A DNA stretch of 61,970 bases from Listeria_A hofi. Lineage in GTDB: Bacteria; Bacillota; Bacilli; Lactobacillales; Listeriaceae. The stretch is from assembly GCF_963575615.1 (NCBI RefSeq), contig NZ_CAUYTL010000017.1:1-61970 (forward strand), in the 5' to 3' direction. Position numbers and translations under genes: made by a program. Positions 54,075-61,970 of the stretch are shown here, in pieces. The notes beneath the pieces are model-generated. The model ran no database searches. It saw only the letters and a program-made list of their open reading frames with translations, and was not told the origin of the DNA. How positions within the stretch are numbered: the stretch's first letter is position 1; each line of letters opens with the position of its first letter.

Positions 54075-54698
54075 ATGAGGAATGTAATTATAGTTGGGGA
54101 TGGTGGTCATAGTAAGGTTGTTCGTGAGTGTCTGGAGCAACAAGGCGTTTACACTATTACTGGTATCCTAGATAATAAATATACAAGTTACGAGGAGAAA
54201 GGTGGACAATTCCATGCTCCGTTCAGCGATTTTGAGCAGTTTAAAAATGAGGAGACGCTTTGGTTTATTGCGATTGGTGATAATAAAGCAAGGGCAGAGG
54301 TTGCTGCAAAGTTAGGCGATGTCTCCTATGCAACGATTATTCATCCAACAGCGATTGTTTCCAAAACAGCGATGATAGAGCCAGGTAGCATTATTATGCC
54401 GTTAGCGGTGATTCAACCAGATAGCGTTATTGGATCACACACCATTATTAATACAGGTGCGATTATTGAGCATGATGTCATTATTTCAGAAGCCGCGCAC
54501 GTTTCGCCAAGAGCAACCGTAACTGGTGGTGTCAAAATTGGTGCTAGAGTACACGTTGGGGCATCGGCGGTTGTGAATCCAGGATTGCACCTTGGGGATT
54601 ATTCGATTATTGGCGCCGGGGCAGTTGTTGTTGGGGATACTGAGCCTGGAGGTACGTATGTGGGAGTGCCGGCGAGGAAGTTGGAGAAGCAACCGTAA
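54075..54698 (+). CDS. Sugar O-/N-acetyltransferase, NeuD/PglD-like
   Basis: This 207-residue enzyme has an N-terminal Rossmann-like nucleotide-sugar binding half (NVIIVGDGGHSKVVRECL) and a C-terminal left-handed beta-helix made of hexapeptide repeats (from about residue 90, including ATIIHPTAIVSKTAMIEPGS and GAVVVGDTEPGGTYVGVPA). A catalytic-type His is seen in IIEHDVIISEAAHVSP. It would transfer an acetyl group from acetyl-CoA to an amino or hydroxyl group of a nucleotide sugar. It stands alone between two terminator/promoter regions, away from the exopolysaccharide cluster it might serve. Confidence 0.88.
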   Translation: MRNVIIVGDGGHSKVVRECLEQQGVYTITGILDNKYTSYEEKGGQFHAPFSDFEQFKNEETLWFIAIGDNKARAEVAAKLGDVSYATIIHPTAIVSKTAMIEPGSIIMPLAVIQPDSVIGSHTIINTGAIIEHDVIISEAAHVSPRATVTGGVKIGARVHVGASAVVNPGLHLGDYSIIGAGAVVVGDTEPGGTYVGVPARKLEKQP

Positions 54699-54732
54699 GC
54701 TATCCTCTTTATAGCGTGGCAATCCTGTTTGT

Positions 54733-55270
54733 GGGAACGCTTCGATATTCGATGTATCATTATTTTCAGATCCAGCTTTGTTGTGGCTCTTATGAAGCAT
54801 TATTTGCCGAGTTAGAGCCTCAATATGCAGTTGAATGCAATGAAACTGCCTTCTGCTTAGCCAGCCTCTCGGAAATTTCGGTGCCTCCGCAAAAGCCAAA
54901 AGAGGGTTTTCACTGCGCCCCCTAACAATTTCTGTCGAGGCTAACGGCAGACTAATAATAATTTTGTAGTAGTTCAAAGTGTACCAATCATATACGCGGG
55001 AACGCTCCGATATTCGACGTATCATCGCTTCCCGATCCAGCTTCAACGGCCAACTCCTCGAAAACTTCACGCCCTCCATAAAAAGCAAGAACGGCTTTTT
55101 ACTACGGTCGCTCCAGTTTTTTTCGGAGCTGAACGGGCCGTTTCAGCTTTTCGTCAGATCCAGCTTCAAAAGCCAGCCTCTCGGAAATTTCGGTGCCTCC
55201 GCAAAAACCAAAAGAGGGTTTTCACTACGCCCCCTAACAATTTCTGTCGAGGCTAACGGGCTTTTTCAGC
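54733..55270. repeat. Degenerate tandem repeat region without supported genes
   Basis: An 88-base segment at 54860-54947 recurs at 55172-55259 with only two differences. A second segment, about 47 bases, at 54733-54779 recurs with more changes at 54998-55044. Within the second block, units starting with GATCCAGCTTCAA at about 55034 and 55157 are alignable copies of about 120 bases ending in CAGCTTTTC. The open frames that cross it in both directions have no ribosome sites. The whole gap 54699-55435 contains only this array, a promoter and a leader terminator. Confidence 0.75.
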
Positions 55271-55279
55271 TTTTCATCC

Positions 55280-55308
55280 TTGACTTCCATGTAAGCGTTC
55301 TATATACT
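55280..55308 (+). promoter_or_regulatory. Near-consensus promoter of the five-gene catabolic operon
   Basis: TTGACT (55280-55285) and TATACT (55303-55308) are separated by exactly 17 bases. The spacer contains TGTAAGCGTT, the first ten positions of a cre site, so CcpA could occlude the promoter. The expected start point is near 55315. Confidence 0.75.
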
Positions 55309-55335
55309 GTAGTTAGTTGCTAGAGAATTGAGATA

Positions 55336-55369
55336 AGCGACTCCTTATTTGTAGGAGTGCGCTTTTTTT
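55336..55369 (+). terminator. Leader terminator (likely antitermination target)
   Basis: AGCGACTCCT at 55336-55345 pairs with AGGAGTGCGCT at 55353-55363 (one bulged G), followed by seven T. It lies only about 20 bases after the predicted transcription start and about 70 bases before the first gene, so it would stop transcription before the operon unless it is overridden. The third feature of this switch, a GlpP-family protein, is encoded at 56954. Confidence 0.8.
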
Positions 55370-55435
55370 GTGCTCTAAATACAGAAAATTTTACCATTTT
55401 ATTTAAAATTGCAGATTGGAAGGGGTTATTTAGAG

Positions 55436-56884
55436 ATGGTTTTATCACGTGAGGAAGTTAGGGAAGCAATGGCGAAATTGGTCGGTGCGGAGAATTTGGT
55501 GACAGATGAGAAGACGCTACAGCATAGTAGTATTGACCGCTATCGTAAATATGAGGATATTTCGGGTGTTTTCACACAACTGATTCCTGCAGCTATTGTA
55601 AAAGCACGTCATACGGATGATATCGCGAAAGTGTTACAGTTTTGTAATGAGAATGGGGTCAATTGTATTCCGCGGACAGGGAATTCGGCGCTTGAAAGCA
55701 TGTTAGAATCTGTGAAGCCGAACCATATTGTATTGGATGGGTCCGGGCTAAATAAGGTGATTAAGATTGATGAATATAATATGCAAGTGACGTGCGAGGC
55801 TGGCGTTGTATTGGAAGATATCGAGAACCAGTTGCGAGCGAGGGGATTGACAACGGGGCACTCACCGCAATCCAAACCACTGGCTCAAATGGGCGGTTTG
55901 GTTGCAACGCGTAGTACAGGGCAATTCTCAACGCTTTATGGTGGAATTGAAGATATGATTGTTGGTCTTGAAGCTGTGTTTCCAAATGGCGAAGTGACAC
56001 GTATTAAAAATGTACCGAGACGCGCGGCGGGACCTGATATTCGCCATGTTGTTGTCGGGAATGAAGGCGCACTTTGTTACATTACAGAAGTGACTGTGAA
56101 AATTTTTAAATATCAACCAGAAAACCACCGTTTTTATGGCTATACGCTGGATGATATGGAAGTCGGATTTAAGATTTTACGTGAGGTGATGGTTGCGGGT
56201 TATAAGCCATCGATTGCGAGATTGTATGATGTGGCGGACGCGGCGGGGCATTTCTCACATTTCCAAAAGGATAAATGTGTGCTGATTTTCATGGCGGAAG
56301 GACCTGCGGGAATCACAGCGGCAACGGGAGCTGGAATTGAGGAAATCGTTGCGAAATATAAGCAATGTGAACAAGTTGAAAGCCAACTCATTTCGGATTG
56401 GTTCGATAATTTGAACTGGTTCCCTGAGCAAGTGGCAGAGGAGCGCGAGGAGATTGTCGCTACGAAAAATATGGGATTCACGACAGAAATTGCTGCAAAT
56501 TGGGATAAAATAAACGCAATATACGAGTCGGCTTGTGCGCGTGTGAAAGCAGAAGTGCCTGATGTGACTTGGGTTGGCGGGCATTCATCGCATAGTTATA
56601 TGAACGGGACAAATCTTTATTTTGTATATTATTATGATTTGAATTGTGAGCCTACAGAGGAAATTCACAAGTACCATAATCCGATTAACAAAATTATTGT
56701 GGAAGAGTCGTTGAAACACGGCGGAACAATGGTGCATCATCACGGCGTTGGTAAAGCGCGTGCTCCGTGGATTAAAGATGAGTACGGTTCATCATTCTAT
56801 ATTCTGAAAACGTTGAAGCAAGCGTTTGATCCGAATAATGTGATGAATGCAGGAAATATAATCCCGCTTGAGTTCTTAGATTAA
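55436..56884 (+). CDS. FAD-linked oxidase (GlcD/alkylglycerone-phosphate-synthase-like)
   Basis: The ATG at 55436 lies ten bases after GGAAGGGG. The 482-residue enzyme has an N-terminal PCMH-type FAD-binding domain (CIPRTGNSALES, then HSPQSKPLAQMGGLVATRST and GGIEDMIVGLEAVFPNGEV) and a C-terminal FAD-oxidase domain. The latter carries HSSHSYMNGTNLYF and the histidine-rich block MVHHHGVGKARAPW. The HHHGVGK motif is typical of alkylglycerone-phosphate synthases rather than glycolate or lactate oxidases. In this operon it more likely oxidises or modifies a polyol-type or glycerol-phosphate-like substrate. The real substrate is unknown. Confidence 0.85.
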   Translation: MVLSREEVREAMAKLVGAENLVTDEKTLQHSSIDRYRKYEDISGVFTQLIPAAIVKARHTDDIAKVLQFCNENGVNCIPRTGNSALESMLESVKPNHIVLDGSGLNKVIKIDEYNMQVTCEAGVVLEDIENQLRARGLTTGHSPQSKPLAQMGGLVATRSTGQFSTLYGGIEDMIVGLEAVFPNGEVTRIKNVPRRAAGPDIRHVVVGNEGALCYITEVTVKIFKYQPENHRFYGYTLDDMEVGFKILREVMVAGYKPSIARLYDVADAAGHFSHFQKDKCVLIFMAEGPAGITAATGAGIEEIVAKYKQCEQVESQLISDWFDNLNWFPEQVAEEREEIVATKNMGFTTEIAANWDKINAIYESACARVKAEVPDVTWVGGHSSHSYMNGTNLYFVYYYDLNCEPTEEIHKYHNPINKIIVEESLKHGGTMVHHHGVGKARAPWIKDEYGSSFYILKTLKQAFDPNNVMNAGNIIPLEFLD

Positions 56885-56953
56885 AGCAGTGTAAGATAGT
56901 GTATTGGGCTATGAATGTGGCCCGATACACTATTGAAGATGGGGGATTTTAAA

Positions 56954-57523
56954 ATGAGAGAGAATATGTTGGATTTGCTAGCAGATAACCCGATTATTGC
57001 GGCGATTAAAGATGAAACAGGGCTTGAAAAAGTGGTGCAGTCAAACTGTCATCTTGTATTTATTTTGTACGGAAATATTTGTAACATTGGTCAAATTGTA
57101 GCGCAGGTTAAGGCGGCTGGTAAAGTTGCTTTTGTGGATATTGATTTGGTGGAAGGTACGTCAAATCGCGAAATTGTTGTCGAGTTTATGCGGAAAAATA
57201 CGGAGGCGGACGGGATTATTAGTTCGAAACCGGCGATTGTGCGCGCGGCAAAAATGAAAGGCTTTTACACGATTCATCGCTTTTTCTTGATTGATTCGAT
57301 GTCATATCACAATTTGCCGAAACAGGTGGCAGCGTCAAAAACAGATTGTGTCGAGATTTTGCCAGGTTGTATGCCAAAAGTGCTCGGTTGGGTGCAAGAT
57401 GCGATTAGTCAACCGATTGTTGCGAGTGGTTTGGTTTGTGATAAGGAAGATGTGTTGATGGCGCTAAAAGCTGGTGCTGTAGCGATTTCGTCAACAAGTC
57501 CGGACGTATGGGACAACATTTAA
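56954..57523 (+). CDS. GlpP-family antiterminator protein
   Basis: The ATG at 56954 follows GGGGGA by seven bases; longer in-frame starts lack a ribosome site. The 189-residue protein matches the glycerol-3-phosphate-responsive antiterminator family: NPIIAAIKDE at the start, VAFVDIDLVEG, DGIISSKPAIVRAAKMKGF, HRFFLIDSMS, CVEILPGCMPKVL and ASGLVCDKEDVLMALKAGAV. In Bacillus subtilis GlpP binds the leader mRNA of glpD and prevents termination when glycerol 3-phosphate is present. This copy is inside the operon and so may act on the leader terminator at 55336-55369, sensing a phosphorylated intermediate made by the kinase at 59705. Confidence 0.9.
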   Translation: MRENMLDLLADNPIIAAIKDETGLEKVVQSNCHLVFILYGNICNIGQIVAQVKAAGKVAFVDIDLVEGTSNREIVVEFMRKNTEADGIISSKPAIVRAAKMKGFYTIHRFFLIDSMSYHNLPKQVAASKTDCVEILPGCMPKVLGWVQDAISQPIVASGLVCDKEDVLMALKAGAVAISSTSPDVWDNI

Positions 57524-57569
57524 TTTAAAAAAAGTGCATAGTGAAGAAAAGGACGTTTTAACCAAATAA

Positions 57570-57583
57570 TGTAAGCGGTTTCG
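57570..57583 (+). promoter_or_regulatory. cre-like site upstream of the MFS gene
   Basis: TGTAAGCGGTTTCG agrees with the cre consensus at 12 of 14 positions and lies 20 bases before the MFS start codon. It may act as a roadblock or mark an internal promoter. Confidence 0.45.
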
Positions 57584-57602
57584 GATATGAAGGGGGCTAA
57601 CT

Positions 57603-58886
57603 ATGAAGAAGGCAAAATACAGTCGTTGGTTTATTATCGCAATTATTGGAATGACGGGCGGCATGAGTTTTGAGTTGCCGTATTTGAAATATAATTATCA
57701 AGTTCCGATGGAGTCGTTGATGGGGCTTAGTGCCACGCAGGTCGGGTTTATTATGAGTGTTTATGGAACTGCAGCAATGGTGTTGTATGCGCCGAGTGGG
57801 GTTATTGCGGATAAATTTTCGCATAAAAAATTGATTACATTTTCGATGCTGATTACAGGGGGCTTGGCGTTTGTCATGGCGCTTTATCCACCGTATTGGA
57901 TGTTGTTGGTGATTCAAGTATTGTTGGCGATTACGACGGTTTTGTTTATGTGGTCGGCGACGGTGAAGGCTGTTGCAATCTTAGGAACGGCGGATGAGCA
58001 AGGAAGTTTACTCGGTTTTGCGGAAGGGATGCGTGGGTTTGGAGCGCTTGTGACGGCATTTTTGACGTTATGGATGTTTCAGCTTTTTGGCGCAGACACG
58101 AACCCGAATAGTTTAAAAGCGGTGATGGTGACGTACGGGATTTTTTATATTGTGTTCGGGATTTTATGCTGGTTTGTTGTGCCAGAAGAGACGAAAGCGG
58201 CACGTGCAGCTTTACCAAAATCGGAAAAGTTAACGGTGAAGGATATACTGATTGTCTTGAAAAAACGGACGACTTGGTATTGTAGCTTGATTATTATGGG
58301 TGTTTATACGATTTTTGCAGTGCTGAGTTATACGACGAGTTACTTAATTGATATTTTTGCGATGCCGGTTGTAATGGCGACGTTTATCGGGATGATTCGG
58401 AATCAAGTTTTCCGGACGATTAGTGGACCAGTGGGAGCGCTTGTGTCGGCTAAGACGCGGCTGAAATCGCCAACGAAGATCATTTTTATTAGTGCGATTG
58501 TGACGTTTGTTGGGCTGATTTGCCTGATTGTTATTCCAGCTAGTGCGAGTATTATTTTTGTGATGATTGGGCTAGTTTTATTGTTGGCTTTCTTTAATTA
58601 TGTGTCACGCGGGATGTATTTTGCGACGATTGGGGAGGCTGGGACTCCGAGTTCGACGATGGGGACGACGATTGGTGTAGCATCTTTGATAGGCTTTTTA
58701 CCAGATGTGTTTATTTACCCGTTGATTGGATATTGGCAAGACACGCTTGAGGCAACGCAGGCTTATCGAAACATGTGGATTTTAGGATTAGTCGCAACGG
58801 CGATGGCGCTCGTTTTCTGTATGTTGTTGATGCGTGATATTAAACATAAAAAACAAGCTGTAATGGCTTCGATAGAGACACTTTGA
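57603..58886 (+). CDS. Major facilitator superfamily transporter
   Basis: This 427-residue protein has twelve predicted membrane helices. The loop between helices 2 and 3 holds the MFS motif A-like GVIADKFSHKKL. A central cytoplasmic loop follows helix 6 (PEETKAARAALPKSEK). AAGGGGG precedes the ATG. It would import the substrate of the operon, perhaps a sugar alcohol, sugar acid or phosphorylated polyol. The family does not fix the substrate. Confidence 0.9.
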   Translation: MKKAKYSRWFIIAIIGMTGGMSFELPYLKYNYQVPMESLMGLSATQVGFIMSVYGTAAMVLYAPSGVIADKFSHKKLITFSMLITGGLAFVMALYPPYWMLLVIQVLLAITTVLFMWSATVKAVAILGTADEQGSLLGFAEGMRGFGALVTAFLTLWMFQLFGADTNPNSLKAVMVTYGIFYIVFGILCWFVVPEETKAARAALPKSEKLTVKDILIVLKKRTTWYCSLIIMGVYTIFAVLSYTTSYLIDIFAMPVVMATFIGMIRNQVFRTISGPVGALVSAKTRLKSPTKIIFISAIVTFVGLICLIVIPASASIIFVMIGLVLLLAFFNYVSRGMYFATIGEAGTPSSTMGTTIGVASLIGFLPDVFIYPLIGYWQDTLEATQAYRNMWILGLVATAMALVFCMLLMRDIKHKKQAVMASIETL

Positions 58887-58899
58887 GGAGGAAAATAAG

Positions 58900-59676
58900 A
58901 TGAATATACAAGATTTTGAAATGGACTTCTTTTCGTTAAAAGGTAAAAATGCAATTGTGACAGGTGGGAATTCAGGATTGGGGCAGGCTTTTGCACTGGC
59001 ACTGGCGAAGGCTGGAGCGAATCTATTTATTCCGAGTATTGTCGCAGATGACGGCACGACAGAGCGGTTAATTAATGAAGCAGGCGGGAAAATGGTGTTT
59101 GTGCAGGCGGATATTACGAAGAATGGTGTCGCGAAGCAGATTATCGATGGATGTGTGGAGGCGCTTGGATCTGTGGATATTTTAGTGAATTCAGCGGGGA
59201 TTTGTAAAATTGCGGAAGTGCAGGATTTTGGGCGGGAGCAGTGGGATCCGATGATTCAGCTGAATTTGACGGCGGCTTTTGAACTAAGCTATGAGGCTTC
59301 GAAACGAATGATTCCGCAACGGAGCGGGAAAATTATTAACATTTGTTCGCTGTTTTCGTTCCTAGGTGGGCAGTGGTCTCCGGCGTATGCGGCGACGAAA
59401 CATGGGATTGCGGGTTTGACGAAGGCGTATTGTGATGAATTAGCGCAGTATAATATTCAGGTGAACGGGATTGCGCCGGGGTATTATGCAACGGAAATCA
59501 CAACGGCGACGCGGAGCAATCCTGAAACGAATCAGCGAGTGTTGGATCATATTCCAGCTAACCGTTGGGGCGAGACGCAGGATTTGATGGGAACAACGGT
59601 GTTCTTAGCAAGCCGTGCTTCGGATTATGTGAATGGACATCTGCTCGTTGTGGATGGTGGTTATTTGGTACGCTAA
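58900..59676 (+). CDS. Short-chain dehydrogenase/reductase
   Basis: This 258-residue oxidoreductase has the cofactor motif TGGNSGLGQAFALAL, NSAGICK, the catalytic Ser in ICSLFSF, and Tyr and Lys in YAATKHGIAG. The segment after it, NGIAPGYYATEIT, and the ending VDGGYLVR are typical of gluconate 5-dehydrogenase/KduD-like enzymes. GAGGAGGAAAATAAG precedes the ATG. It likely converts the imported polyol or sugar acid to a keto form for the kinase that follows. Confidence 0.92.
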   Translation: MNIQDFEMDFFSLKGKNAIVTGGNSGLGQAFALALAKAGANLFIPSIVADDGTTERLINEAGGKMVFVQADITKNGVAKQIIDGCVEALGSVDILVNSAGICKIAEVQDFGREQWDPMIQLNLTAAFELSYEASKRMIPQRSGKIINICSLFSFLGGQWSPAYAATKHGIAGLTKAYCDELAQYNIQVNGIAPGYYATEITTATRSNPETNQRVLDHIPANRWGETQDLMGTTVFLASRASDYVNGHLLVVDGGYLVR

Positions 59677-59704
59677 GGCTAATTTGACAGAAAAGAAGGT
59701 TTGG

Positions 59705-61144
59705 ATGCAGATGAGGAATAAATATATTATTGGGATTGATGGTGGTTCGCAGAGCTCGAAAGTCGTTATTTTTGATTTGGAGGGCACGATTGTTTCAGAA
59801 GGAAAATGCGAATTGCAGCCGATGTATTTGGCGGAGAATGGTGTTGTGGAGCATCCGGATGATGATTTATGGGATTCGCTTGTTGTGGCAAGTCAAGCAG
59901 CAATGGATAATTTCCCGGGAAATAAAGCGGATATTATCGGATTGGGACTGTGCACGATTCGGTTTTGCCGGGCGTTGTTGAAAGCGGATGGAAGTTTGGC
60001 GTCTCCGGTGATGAGCTGGATGGATGCGAGGGTATCGAAGCCTTATGCGCATGAGTTTGATGATGTGGCGTATGTGACAACGACCTCAGGATACGTGACG
60101 CAACGTTTGACGGGTAAGTTTGTGGATACGGCGGCGAATTATCAGGGGCAGTGGCCGATTGATACGGATACGTGGGCTTGGAGCGATGATGCTGCTGTGA
60201 TGAAGCAGTTTGGGATTCCACGTGAGATGCTGTTTGATTTGCAGATGCCAGGCTCGATTTTGGGAACTGTAACGGAAGACGCAGCTACTAAACTTGGGAT
60301 TCCTATGGGGATTCCGGTGGTTGCGACTGCGAATGATAAGGCGGTAGAAGCGCTTGGATCGGGGCTGTTGGCAGAAAATACGGCAATGATTTCGCTTGGA
60401 ACGTATATCGCGGCGATGATTCCCGGGCACGATAATCCAAAGGACACGAAGGCGTTTTGGACGAATTTTGCATCAACACCACGGCAATATCTTTATGAAA
60501 GCAACGGGATACGACGCGGTATGTGGACAGTGAGTTGGTTTAAGGAGCTTTTGGGTGACGATATCATGTTAAAAGCACACCAAGATGGGCATTCGGTTGA
60601 AGAATTTTTAAATCGGGAAGCGCAACATATTCCGGCGGGTTCGGAAGGCCTGATGACGGTTCTTGACTGGCTAGCACCAAGCGATGCCCCGTACCGAAAA
60701 GGAATGATGATTGGTTTTGATGCAAGGCATACACGAGCGCATATCTATCGTTCTATTTTAGAAGCGATTGCAATGACCATGAAAAACCGTGTGGATGAAA
60801 TGTGCGAGGAACTTGGCATCTCGCTCGAAAAATTGATTATATCAGGAGGAGGATCCAACAGCGCTTTATTGATGCAAATTTTCGCTGATGTTTTTGGAAT
60901 TAAAACGATGCGAAATCAAGTAAATGGTTCTGCTAGCTTAGGCGCAGCAATCTGTGTGGCCACGGCTCTGAACCTGTATCCAGATTACGAAACGGCAGTC
61001 CAGAAAATGGTGCGTACAGGCAGTACATTCGAATCGGATACAACAAACTTTGCATTATATAGTAGAATAAATCAGGAAGTATACAAAGATATTGCACAAA
61101 GTACTGACGGCTTACTAAAAAAAGCCGATTTAATTTTTCAATAA
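59705..61144 (+). CDS. FGGY-family carbohydrate kinase
   Basis: This kinase of about 480 residues has the N-terminal phosphate-binding motif IIGIDGGSQSSKVVIFD and the C-terminal adenosine-binding block ISGGGSNSALLMQIFADVFG, as in xylulose/glycerol/erythritol kinases. Starts at 59705 and 59711 are both possible after GAAGG. It would phosphorylate the keto or polyol substrate delivered by the MFS carrier and dehydrogenase, and the product could be the signal for the GlpP-like protein. Exact substrate is unknown. It is the last gene before a strong terminator. Confidence 0.92.
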   Translation: MQMRNKYIIGIDGGSQSSKVVIFDLEGTIVSEGKCELQPMYLAENGVVEHPDDDLWDSLVVASQAAMDNFPGNKADIIGLGLCTIRFCRALLKADGSLASPVMSWMDARVSKPYAHEFDDVAYVTTTSGYVTQRLTGKFVDTAANYQGQWPIDTDTWAWSDDAAVMKQFGIPREMLFDLQMPGSILGTVTEDAATKLGIPMGIPVVATANDKAVEALGSGLLAENTAMISLGTYIAAMIPGHDNPKDTKAFWTNFASTPRQYLYESNGIRRGMWTVSWFKELLGDDIMLKAHQDGHSVEEFLNREAQHIPAGSEGLMTVLDWLAPSDAPYRKGMMIGFDARHTRAHIYRSILEAIAMTMKNRVDEMCEELGISLEKLIISGGGSNSALLMQIFADVFGIKTMRNQVNGSASLGAAICVATALNLYPDYETAVQKMVRTGSTFESDTTNFALYSRINQEVYKDIAQSTDGLLKKADLIFQ

Positions 61145-61194
61145 AATAAGCAAGCGGAGCCATCGATATCATCGCTCTCCGCTTGCTTATTTTT
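61145..61194. terminator. Bidirectional intrinsic terminator
   Basis: AATAAGCAAGCGGAG at 61145-61159 pairs perfectly with CTCCGCTTGCTTATT at 61177-61191. T follows on the plus strand and a T-rich stretch on the minus strand. It serves the kinase operon and the convergent regulator. Confidence 0.92.
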
Positions 61195-61970
61195 ACACTT
61201 TCCTCGCTTCAATAATTTCGCCTAATTGACTGAAATCTCGCTTTGTTGGCGGTACATGCCAAACTAATACCTTTATTTTGGAGGGTAATTCGACATGTGA
61301 GTCGCTAATAATTAAGTCATATTGCGGCATATGTTCTTTTGGATCGAGCTCTTCACAAAAAATGAGATATTCCTCCGAGTAATGTTGGCGAATCTGTCCT
61401 TTCAGATATTCTTCCCACAAAAAACCACTTTTTGAAATAACTTTCACATGTAAGCGCCGCGTGAACAATTCATTCATAAGAGAAACATTAAATAAATCGT
61501 GTAAATAGGTTGAAATCACTTTTTTATTATCACGAACGAAAAGGTAGTCGGGATGGCGCTCATATTTTTGAAGTTTTTGCATAATCATCTCCATTGTAAT
61601 CACGTCAGGATAGAATTTTTTAGAGAAATGATCCACATCTAAAATAAGATTTGTCTTTTTCACAAATGTGAAGCGAGTTAAATAGTCTAGGATAGCTAAC
61701 TTTATTGTATCGTATTCCTGTATACGACCATCTAGCAAAGTGAGAATGTCCTCAGCTAAGGCGAAGCGCTGTTTTCTGAATTTTTTATGATAATCAATGC
61801 GAAATTTTATTCGATCAAGACTGATATCCGTGAACGAGCATAAGAAACTAATATTTAGAATAGTATACCGCTCGATTAAGCTCATAGGTTCGTCTAAAAA
61901 AGCATCTAAATCATTAAAATCAATGTTTTCAGCATGATAGTACTTATAAATATCATCAATGGTGCTTTTT
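61193..61970 (-). CDS. Mga/AtxA-like regulator, C-terminal part (5' end outside window)
   Basis: The frame is open to the end of the window beyond the ATG at 61885 (28 further codons are visible), so this is the 3' part of a longer gene. The 258 visible residues hold the end of a helical PRD-like region and a C-terminal EIIB-like domain (KVISKSGFLWEEYL, then YDLIISDSHVEL), in the same order as the ends of the regulators at 5604 and 25662. The DNA-binding domains are not visible. It is convergent with the kinase operon and may control genes beyond the window. Confidence 0.75.
   Translation of the reverse strand, partial: KSTIDDIYKYYHAENIDFNDLDAFLDEPMSLIERYTILNISFLCSFTDISLDRIKFRIDYHKKFRKQRFALAEDILTLLDGRIQEYDTIKLAILDYLTRFTFVKKTNLILDVDHFSKKFYPDVITMEMIMQKLQKYERHPDYLFVRDNKKVISTYLHDLFNVSLMNELFTRRLHVKVISKSGFLWEEYLKGQIRQHYSEEYLIFCEELDPKEHMPQYDLIISDSHVELPSKIKVLVWHVPPTKRDFSQLGEIIEARKV

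Noticed and set aside
54486..55088. 200-codon minus-strand frame over the acetyltransferase end and the repeat region
   Set aside because: It runs antisense through a well-supported gene and through imperfect repeats, has no ribosome site, and its content follows the repeats.
54860..55259. CRISPR array
   Set aside because: Repeats are few, far longer than CRISPR repeats, unevenly spaced and diverged; no cas genes are present.

Overview
The window looks like a chromosomal segment of a low-GC Gram-positive bacterium, most likely Listeria or a close relative. Four things point there: an LPTTG-anchored surface protein, a Wzx/Wzy exopolysaccharide locus controlled through a BY-kinase module, Mga/AtxA-type regulators, and a glycan operon led by a protein resembling the 1,2-beta-oligoglucan phosphorylase known from Listeria innocua. 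The genus is inferred from gene content only; no rRNA or housekeeping marker lies in the window.

Layout. (1) 1-5.6 kb: secreted and surface proteins, namely the 3' end of a large repeat protein, two tandem paralogous small secreted proteins, and an LPXTG protein with three SpaA/Cna-B modules. (2) 5.6-7.1 kb: a Mga/AtxA-like regulator on the minus strand. (3) 7.3-19.2 kb: an exopolysaccharide operon (glycosyltransferases, Wzz-like modulator, tyrosine kinase, polymerase, flippase, UDP-glucose dehydrogenase, priming transferase, epimerase) that also carries a small HTH protein and ends with a CRP-like sensor domain without an HTH. (4) 19.4-25.1 kb: two more large secreted proteins sharing C-terminal modules with the first gene, and a lipoprotein. 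(5) 25.7-32.9 kb: a toxin locus. (6) 33.1-54 kb: a divergent MsmX-type ATPase and an eleven-gene operon for uptake and cytosolic breakdown of what is probably a beta-1,2-glucan. (7) 54-55.4 kb: an acetyltransferase and an unusual tandem-repeat region. (8) 55.4-61.1 kb: a five-gene catabolic operon (FAD oxidase, GlpP-like antiterminator, MFS carrier, short-chain dehydrogenase, FGGY kinase) behind a promoter and terminator leader. (9) The minus-strand 3' part of a third Mga-like regulator runs off the window end.

The most striking system is the toxin locus. An AtxA/Mga-type regulator is followed by a protective-antigen/Vip1-type pore component, a Vip2-type ADP-ribosyltransferase with an intact R/STS/ExE catalytic set, and a third protein. 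That third protein joins the Vip2-type N-terminal docking fold to an anthrax lethal-factor-type zinc protease domain (HEFGH plus the downstream tyrosine and glutamate ligand region). The simplest reading is one translocation pore serving two different enzymes: an iota/Vip-type toxin that has gained an anthrax-type protease by replacing the catalytic half of an ADP-ribosyltransferase effector.

A second point of interest is the leader of the five-gene operon. A near-consensus promoter is followed within about 30 bases by an intrinsic terminator, and the operon itself encodes a GlpP-family antiterminator, suggesting an autoregulated antitermination switch.
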